A DNA stretch of 41,741 bases from Chromera velia (lineage: Eukaryota > Sar > Chromeraceae), in assembly GCA_018398765.1 (NCBI GenBank), contig JAHBMJ010000728.1, positions 1-41,741 on the forward strand, read 5' to 3'. Numbering within the stretch: the stretch's first letter is position 1; each line of letters starts with the position of its first letter. Below, in pieces: positions 34,162-41,741 of this stretch. The notes beneath the pieces are model-generated. The model had not been told where the DNA came from. It saw only the letters and a list, made by a program, of their open reading frames with translations, and did not search any database. A program made the translations under genes and the position numbers.

Positions 34162-34892
34162 GCGGACATGTGCTGTCTTTAACATGGATGCGTGCTTTGG
34201 CAACCGCTGATCCACAGAACCCATGCAGTGCAGTGGTGTGGGCGGACGTGTGCATGCAGAGAGCGGATTGGGGAGGGAGAACGAGGGGGCAGGAGGTGGA
34301 AGGCCACTGAGCGCCCGTCTTGTGAATGATCAAAGATTGTCATCACATAGGCAGATACAGACACTCGGATTGAGGGCTTTCAATTGAAAACTTTCATGCC
34401 CATACCGCGTTGCAAGGATGAAGGGTTGGATTTGGTTTCTGAAAAAGAGGGGGCAATGCGGACTTTTTGTTTTTTGTTTGTCTTCTCAATTTGTTGACTT
34501 GCTCCTCTCAACTCGCGGGGTGGGTCACGTGCATATTTGAGAGGAAGAGAGGGCATTTTGGGAGGAGATGCATGAGTGCACGGACTGCCTCAGAGTTCGG
34601 CCGCGATGGCGGTGATACTTCTCTTCTCTCCTCTCTCAGCCGTTTTCGTTTTGCGCCTTTCGTGTGTGCGGAGAACAGGTCTGCATCGGAGACTGCCTCC
34701 ACGAATCCTCCGCGGAGTCAAAGTTTTCTCTGTTTTTCAATTCGGTTCAATGCAGTCAATTAGACTTGAATTAGTTGAGCGCATGAAGCGCCTCGAAGCT
34801 AGGTTTGCACCTGGACTTCTCTTACTTTCTTTCTATTTGTAACCGAGTTTCTAAAGCTCTAGGCGTCGCACATTTAAAAAAAAAAGAATATA

Positions 34893-34919
34893 TATCATCA
34901 TCATCATCATCATCATCAT
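34893..34919. repeat. (ATC)n microsatellite
   Basis: About nine uninterrupted trinucleotide units at the border of an AT-rich patch. Confidence 0.9.
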
Positions 34920-35731
34920 ACGCCATCGCTATCGGCCCATAATAGGCGTCTAGCGTTCGGCAAGTCACAACACGCAAGGCAGATTATTAAATGATGGACC
35001 CTTATTTCGCAACCTTTAGCAAATAGCTTAACAGCTGCATTTTTTCTCAAACTCTTCCACTTCTGGCAGGGCGTGCTTGCGCATGAGCGAGGCTGCTTCA
35101 TGTGATGTTGACTGCCTCCCCAACTTCAAGCCCATTTTTTTTTTCTTTTTCTTTTTGTTTAGCAGTTTAGGTCCTAGTTTAGGCGAAAAGTCATGTCTAA
35201 AGTCAGGTTGAGAGACATTTGAGGTACATATCCTTACTAGATTCCTTAGTTATCATCGTATGTAAAAAAGTAAGTTTGAAAGCCAAAAAAGGTTTTTTTT
35301 ACTCTAGTTTTTAGTAACTTTTTACCTGTATATATAGGAGCTCTTGAAATAAAAGAACTAGTATTAAAAAAAAAAAATAATAAAATTCGGCTGCATATAA
35401 TGTTAAAAAATGTTAAAAGCGCCTCAACTAAATTCAGTTACTAAAAGTGCTTAGTTGAACCGCAAGCTGAATAAACTTTAACGTATTTTATTTATGTTTT
35501 TTAGCTTTATTTGTAGCCTTATTTAAAGATCGAACAATCAATTTGGTACAAATCTACGACATCCCCTGAATGTATTCCTATGAAGGCATCTAGAAAGGCA
35601 TATGCCAATTTCAAGCTTCTTTCTAGGCTTCTTTAGAACCTCATTCAACAAATGCTTTTAACGCCAGCCTCCGAAGATCGTATAAACCTGAAATTCAATC
35701 AAAGCGCTGTCAAACCTTTGGCGGTGTTTTG

Positions 35732-38700
35732 CTAGCTCGGATCTCCTCTCCCCTCACCACCACTGTTGAAAGGAGCAGCAGCCGCAGAGCGATCGCGGTA
35801 CTCCTTTGACATGCGCTCCAGATCCTCCAACTCTCCGATCTGGATTTCCAGCCTCTCAATCTCTGGACGGTTGCCCTGTGCAACTGCCCGAGTCATCTGT
35901 CTCTCCAATTTCTGTCTCATTCCAACCACTCGCCATGCAACAACGTATCGGTCAATGTATTTCTCCAACAAAACCCGGTTGTTCGTTGCAATCTCCGACA
36001 CCCCAATCTCCGACCGAGACGCGGCCGACTCTTCCACCCCCACCCCGTCGGACCCGGAAGACACTACATACTTACTAGGATTCTCCCCCCGCGATTCCAA
36101 CAGACCAAAAACTGTGCTTAATAAATCTAATTGAGAGGACAAAACAACCCCCAAATTACGCTGCACCGCTATTCTTTCACTCTCGCTCCAAGGCCCTTCC
36201 CCCGATTTCACTCGTCTCAAAATTTCTCCCGTTGCCCGCGCCGCCCCCCCAACCCAATGAAGCACCCTGAACCCGTGAACCGTCTCCAATTTCCATACTT
36301 CCCCTTCTTCACCCGATTTAAACATTCTTTCCAACGCTTCCCACACTGCCGCACTGCTCCTGGAAATCTCCAGAGACACATCCGGCCTCTCACTCCTCTC
36401 CCACGCCTCTGCAGTCGCAAAAAACCCTATCAACCAGGCAACCTCCTCTGCGTCTAACTTTCCCACGGGACGGCGAGGAATCTCAGACCTCATTGCAGCC
36501 AGAAAGGCCTCAGCTGCCAGACGGATACGCCGTCTCCACTCATCCTCCCCTTGCCCCGCACGCCATCGCGCCTCATCCAAAATATTCGCTGCCGTCCCAC
36601 TCCCTGTCACGCCCCCCTCCCCTGTCGCATGGCCAGCAGCGTCCACTACAGAGCTTGCTGATCCCCGCACCCCTCCCACATCACCCCCCGGTCTCGTCAA
36701 AATTGAGGAGGGCAACATCTCGACTGCTGCCCCCTCCCCCTCCAAGTCACTCATCAACGAAGGAGACACATCGCCTCCTTCCAGACTGTCTAACACACCC
36801 CATGCACCCCCCTGTTCATCTGGCTGCAACAACGTGTCTGAAGAAACCGGCGGATTACCGCCAGTCTCTCTCAAATGCACTCCCCCCGCCCCCACCCCTT
36901 CAGCGTTACTTCCCTGACTGGAGTCCGCACTCTCCGTCTCCCCCTGTTCTACTGGGATTGGGCCTAATTCGACTTCTGCTGCTGCTGGGTTGTGTGCAAG
37001 AGCCCCGAAAAGAAAGGGGTGGAAGGGGGAGACGGGAATCAAGGTAGGCAACCCCATGAACGTAGAGCTCAACCCCGCACCCGCATCTGCTATAGCACTG
37101 TCAATGTCAGCATACAGGGGCGATAGACACAGTGTCATATGGACCATGTCTACCAAGGACAGCGTTCGGATGCTCCTGGCGAATTGCTTTGCAGCTTCTG
37201 TCCAGAAGAGGATCGGAGAGGCTGACAACAACTGACTGGTGGCGGGAAAAAGCGCACGGGCAACACCCGCAAGATCGTGGGGTTGGAATTCAACAACTCT
37301 CCGGGCCATCACGTCACAGAGGCCGTTGGAAATGTCGGGGTTCATCAACAGAATCCCGTGCTTAGCGAGATGCACCGAAATCGCCCCCCTCTCCCCCATT
37401 CCAAATGACTGGGTCACGAGAACTTGCTTGCTGATTTCTGTCATGATCAGTTGTTTGAGTGAGGGGTGGATATCCGCACTGGTCATTCGGCTCACTGAAA
37501 CAGTAAAGCAGCACAAATCCTTCCCCCTGAATACGTGCAGCGTGACGAGTGCACGCTTCACGATGGACGTCACGAGGGTTGGAGGGCAGAAATTGACCTC
37601 CACCAACCCATATGCCACATTACTCAGCTCCATCGGGCTCATCACTCCAACCAACTGTTCTGCTGCTAGGGACAGCGGCTCCCACAATTCTTGCGTGAAC
37701 CATTGCGCCTTCCCAAACCCCCAAATCACATTCGACAAGTCATACGGCGAGAACCTCCCAGACCTCGCCATCTTGACCCCCCACTTCGCAAGGGCCTCCA
37801 TAGAGGTGTAATTCGCCTGTCTGGCCTGCACTAGTGCCCAGACGATGGACGCCCCCTGCCTGGGAGAGAGGGAATTGATCTTTCGGGGAATCAGGGTCTG
37901 CACAGCGTCCCACAAATCGTCGTCGTCCAGCTCTGTCTGCGTCATGGCCCAAATCGTCCGGGCGAAGCAGTCGGGGTCCAGCTCGTTGATCGCATACAGA
38001 ACACCCGCCTCTCCAGATTCCTGCACTCAGAGGGAGGGAAAGGGGGAAGGGCCGAGACAGACGGACAGGCAGACAGGTGGGGACATGGAAGAGAGGGATA
38101 CCTGTATCACAAAAATCAAAACTCAAAGAAGAGAGAAGAGAAGAAGGGAAGAGTGGAGAGAAAACAGGAAAAGATCCGAGAGGCCTGGACAGCACAGGGC
38201 ATTGGAAAGGAGGATTCAGGGGAACCAGCGAGGAACAAGAGGAGGAAGATATGTATCAATGACCAGCCAGAAGGGAGGGAGGGCACAACCAGGCAGGTGC
38301 AGGTGCACACGCAGACATAGACACAAACACAAACACACACACGAAAAGAGAGAGAGGGGAGGATGGAGGAAAAAATCCACATAGAGGCTCAACCACGTCA
38401 CCATGCAACCGCCACCGACCGCATATTTGTTGCGGAACCTCTCCCAGATTTCAGAGAACAACCGCCGGACAATTGGGGGCAGGGTGAAGGGCACTTCAGT
38501 CTCTGCCGGGGCCGCTTCCAGATTCTCGTGGATCCACTCTGGGAGCTCTCCTGGGTCTGTGCCCATGGAGAGAGTAGGACCCTCTATCGGCCCACCCCCC
38601 CTTGCAATCGACCTAGTGTGTGAGTGGCTTGCCACACAAAACCCACGAGCCAGCTGTTTACGTGCCAGCCACGTTTCCATAAAAATCGCATTTGGTTTCG

Positions 38701-40458
38701 GCGGCATTGCCTTGCCTGACCCCTGGAGGTCGTAAGTCTTCCACACCGTGGTCATGGCGCGTGCCATCTGCTTACTGCTCAAAAAGGGCACCGAGTCTGA
38801 TATTCGATCTACCAGCAGATCGCGTGCAGTGGAGTGATTCATCTGCAGCCATCGGTAGGCAGAGAGAGTCTTGACCAACAGAGCGGTGGGAAGGACCATC
38901 CAGGCCCGCCGCTCATCGTAGGAACCCATGGCGGCCAGGAGAGACCGCGCCTCCTTTGAGACTCCTGCCTCCTCGCACGCCACAGACCCGATACGAAACT
39001 TGCTCTGTCTCTCGCGATCGCGCCCCTGCACACGCACATGTGCAGTCACATACACATACACATCTTTACACACGGAGGCAGAGAGGGAGAGAAACACAAC
39101 GAGGTCGAGCGAGAGGATCAGCTAACCCTCTGGAGAGGAGAGTCAGCCCTCAGGAACGACGAAGGGGCACTGAAACGAGTCAATCGATTGAAGTCAGGGA
39201 GGAAGGAAGGGAGGAAGGAAGGAAGGAAGGAAAGAAAAGAAGGAAGAAAGAACCCCCTTTGTTGTCCTTTCCTTTGTCTCATCTCGAGTCCCTCCATGTT
39301 TTCCTGCCCTGCATCCCTTCCTGTCCCCGTGTGCTCCCTCAAACACTCCTCGGACAGTCACCCCCCCTCTACCCACCTGTGCAAAAAGAAGGGCACTCCA
39401 GGTCCATAACCGGAGCGCCAGAGCCTCCCCGAGTGCATCCAGGAACGCGGGGAATGCGAAACCCTGGACGGACATCCCGATCATACATAGGGACAGAGAC
39501 TGCATCGCTGGAAGATGGAGCAACGGACCCAAACGGTCCACAATGGCTGCATAGAGCCCAAAGTCGGACAGCTTCATTCTCGAGAACTGATAGCAAAGAC
39601 TGCATAGGATCTCTGCCTTCTCCTTCTGGGACCAGAAAGCAGAGTCCCATTCTCCGTCTCCTGTTGTGTCTGTCAAAAAAGCGCGGGCAATGTCCAAAAG
39701 CCGCTGGAACAAAAGGTCTTGGGCAGAGGACACAGGCCCGCTTTCCGGGGCCTCGAGGTAACACGAGTACCGCCCCGTAGAGGGAACAACGGAGCCACCC
39801 AACGTGGCGATTCTGTCAAGTGCATACAGCGCTACTGCAGGCGCAATACGAGACCCCAACTCCCTCTCAATCAAATCCAGCACCCCCTCAACCTCCCCGA
39901 CCTCCTGGAACCCCCGAATGACATCCTTTTGCAACCTGACGGAAGGCTGCGTCCACTCCTTCACGACCAGTCGGGGCCTCGTGATGACATTCTTTTGAGA
40001 CTCCTCTTCCTCGCTTTTGTCCGAAGTCTTTGAAACCTTTCGGGACCTTCTCGGTGCCTGCATACACAGAGGGAAAGAGACATCAGCTCAGAACAACAGA
40101 CAAGGAAGAAAATGCGGAGACGGGGCCCATGGCTACTCACCGTCTGTCCCTGCCCTGCAGTGAGGTCCCGTCCCCAGAAACCGGATGAGGAATCTGGAGA
40201 AGGAGGTAGCCCCCCCCTCTTGCCAGAGCTGGCCAGTGATGCTGCTGGCTGATACAAGAGGCCTGCAAACAACCCACGCAGCAATGAATAGAGAACACAT
40301 GCACAGAGACGGACAACGAAGAAGTCAGTGGGTCACCTACGTCGTCTGCGCAAGCTTCCTTTCGTTCCCATTAGATCTGCTGTGTGATGCAGAAAGCTTC
40401 TTGCCGTGATCAGCATGGAAATGCTGAACAGCACCACTATCCGCCCTGCAACGACCAT
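35732..40458 (-). CDS. Large helical-repeat protein (HPR/OPR-like), probable organelle RNA metabolism, with signal-peptide-like leader
   Basis: Exons on the minus strand: 40458-40341, 40262-40141, 40057-39377, 39025-38402 (or 38420, both phase 0) and 38020-35732, about 1,277 residues. The start MVVAGRIVVLFSISMLITAR (40458) is the first ATG and encodes a hydrophobic leader followed by an Arg-rich stretch. That matches the signal-plus-transit design of complex-plastid proteins. Degenerate helical repeats with the signature DLSNVIWGFGKAQ / ELSNVAYGLVEV lie around residues 530-680. Weaker ones lie before and after (ASIVWALVQA, DLAGVARALF). Such repeats occur in heptatricopeptide/octotricopeptide-type proteins that bind organelle transcripts, often with a RAP domain in apicomplexans. 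I see no RAP domain at this C-terminus, which instead has a Gly/Ser/Glu-rich linker (about 860-1000) and a terminal Arg/Glu coiled coil. Plastid or mitochondrial location is inferred. Confidence 0.8.
39202..39234. repeat. GGAA-rich simple repeat in an intron
   Basis: GGAAGGAAGGAAGG-type units sit within the intron between 39376 and 39026 of the helical-repeat gene. Confidence 0.8.
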
Positions 40459-40785
40459 CGTGGTGAGTTTTCTTTTCCTTGTGTATGGCGTCTCCAACAA
40501 CTGTTGGAGGTTCAAAAAATTATTCTCTACAAGACCAGGAAGACAGAGGAAGCGCCCAAATGCAGCACATCCGCTCTGCAGGCTCTTCCAGCATCATCAC
40601 GACGGCAACAAGAGATTAGTTTGAAAGTCAGAGGACCAAAAAGGTTCATTGAACTCTTCAGTCTCTGAGTGTCTCTGACAGACCATGTCTCATGCAGTGC
40701 ATGACCACATGCATGAGACCCCGGCACATGCACAACTTAATTTGTCTGACTCACAATTAATGTCATGCCGGGGCACTTTTCAAGC
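40459..40785. other. Upstream region of the helical-repeat gene
   Basis: It should contain the promoter of the minus-strand gene starting at 40458. No TATA-like element is evident. A CATGCATG site lies near 40709. The rest shows no recognised feature. Confidence 0.4.
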
Positions 40786-40920
40786 TGTGGCCCCGGAAAG
40801 CGAAGCGGGGGGCACTTACCAAACAATCCCCTGAGCCCACACATGCTTGCATGCATGCATGCATGCAGCTTTCATCAAAAAAAAAGCCCCGGAAAGCTCT
40901 GCTCCCAATTGGCTCAGAAA
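40786..40920 (+). repeat. Dispersed repeat, copy 2
   Basis: It matches 16169-16299 in block order and orientation. Within this copy GCCCCGGAAAGC occurs twice, about 97 bp apart. Just upstream, GCCGGGGC (about 40767-40774) can pair with GGCCCCGG (about 40789-40796) to form a hairpin. A GCAT repeat (about 40848-40867) has expanded inside this copy and is absent from copy 1. Confidence 0.75.
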
Positions 40921-41159
40921 AGCGTACGTCAGAATAGGCCATGTGCGGCGGCGCTTGAAACCAATCGTAATCCCCCCCCCCTCCCCAGCCCCTACTTCTC
41001 TAGTAAGTAAGTTCTCTCTCTTGCAAAAGATGCGAAGAAGAAAAAGAAAGAAGAAGAGAAAGTCCCCCACCTTCTTCTTCCGAGAGAAGAAGAGAAGAAG
41101 CTTCTACAGAAGGTGCAAAGAAGAGAAGGAAAGAAGAAGAGAAATAGAGAATCGTTAGT

Positions 41160-41445
41160 CCGTCTTCTTCTTACCAGCCTGCTTTTTTACTTTCAGCACA
41201 TTCGTCTGCTTTCTGTTTCCACGTCTTCTTCTTACCTGCTTGCTACTTTCGTTTCGACACGCTCGTCTGCAATTCGTCTGCCCATCTCCTGCTTACCTGC
41301 TTATTTTTTTCCTTCCAGCATGTCCGCCTACGTTCTGTCTGCCCATCTCCTTGCTGCATGTTCGTTCTTTTCTTTTCAGCACGCTTGCCTCAGTTCCATC
41401 AGCCTACATTGTGCCTGCCCGTCTCCTTTCCTCCAGCCTCTGAGA
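41160..41445. repeat. Degenerate 61-bp tandem repeat (minisatellite)
   Basis: Related units recur at a spacing of 61 bp, seen from the anchor CGTCTGC/CGCCTAC at 41203, 41264 and 41325 and a weaker one near 41384. Each unit also has a CTTACCTGCTT-like block and a CTTTCAGCACG-like block. Further diverged units may continue to about 41580. The sequence is pyrimidine-rich, and its open frame is a by-product. Confidence 0.75.
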
Positions 41446-41584
41446 ACGCTGGGCCACATTTTGTCTGACCGCCTCATTCTTATGCACATGCATCTTTCCT
41501 TCCAGCATTTCATCCAGCATTGTGTATTTCCGTCTCTTTTTGGTCGGGTTATTTCTATATTTCCAGCGTGCCCAGCTTAATTTT

Positions 41585-41741
41585 GTCCGCAAAGAGACAG
41601 AAAAGGAAAGAAGAGAAAGACAGAACAGAGGGAGAGAAGAGAAACAGAAGAGACAGACAGAGAAAGAGAGAAAGAGAGAAAGCCAGAGAAAGATAGATAG
41701 AGAGAGAGAGGGAGAGAGAGAGAGACAGACAGACAGACTAT
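41585..41741. repeat. Purine-rich GA/GACA simple sequence at the window end
   Basis: GAGA and GACA units run to the end of the window. No gene is visible. Confidence 0.8.

Larger units (their letters stand above)
33854..35731. other. Spacer between convergent genes
   Basis: It lies between the 3' ends of the coiled-coil gene and the helical-repeat gene. It holds a (TG)n tract (about 34107-34159, with one N at 34095) and an (ATC)n tract (about 34893-34919). A long AT-rich patch (about 34860-35700) resembles those at 15720 and 20660 and may be a decayed mobile element. I found no inverted ends or duplication there. No convincing gene is visible. Confidence 0.5.

Noticed and set aside
34860-35700. 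AT-rich patch considered as a transposon
   Set aside because: I found no inverted ends, target duplication or coding remnant, so only the base composition is noted.
36493-37047. Pro/His/Ser-rich plus-strand ORF of 184 residues
   Set aside because: It is antisense to the disordered linker of the helical-repeat gene. Its composition follows from the Gly/Glu/Ser-rich opposite strand.
41113-41580. 155-residue Leu/Ser/Phe-rich ORF at the right edge
   Set aside because: It is read through the degenerate 61-bp tandem repeat, and its openness is explained by pyrimidine bias.

Overview
The window is eukaryotic nuclear DNA. Its long open frames are split by short introns (about 120-550 bp) with pyrimidine-rich 3' ends, and the spacers are full of microsatellites and homopurine/homopyrimidine tracts. 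GCATGC palindromes are frequent. The gene content points to an alveolate alga related to apicomplexans: a type I multimodular polyketide/fatty acid synthase ending in a reductase, and a degenerate helical-repeat protein of the organelle-RNA type behind a signal-peptide-like leader. A chromerid such as Chromera velia is my best guess. That is an inference, not a database match.

Layout. 1-11580 (+): the 3' part of a giant modular synthase gene in seven exons. It encodes the end of one module (KR-ACP), one complete fully reducing module (KS-AT-DH-ER-KR-ACP), a thioester-reductase release domain, and a C-terminal sulfotransferase-like domain. 11581-16518: low-complexity spacer, an AT-rich patch and one copy of a dispersed repeat. 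16519-16623 (-): an intron-containing tRNA gene. 17087-18457 (+): an intronless zinc alcohol dehydrogenase with an internal insertion. 18740-19650: a possible decayed retroelement with one minus-strand ORF. 20081-20647: a non-autonomous DNA transposon with terminal inverted repeats and an 8-bp target duplication. 20656-25516: mostly simple-sequence spacer. 25517-27393 (-): a three-exon front-end-less (delta-9 type) fatty acid desaturase. 28440-33853 (+): a seven-exon gene for a Gly/Pro/Ser-rich and coiled-coil protein, interrupted by an assembly gap. 33854-35731: spacer. 35732-40458 (-): a five-exon gene for a large helical-repeat protein. 40459-41741: spacer with the second copy of the dispersed repeat and a degenerate 61-bp tandem repeat.

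Functionally, the synthase and the desaturase both belong to lipid metabolism, but nothing shows that they act together. The synthase is the main item of interest. Its predicted order, reductive release followed by a sulfotransferase fold, suggests an alcohol or aldehyde product that may be sulfated. Its sulfotransferase nucleotide-binding motifs are degenerate, however, and one of its introns does not fit the GT-AG rule well.
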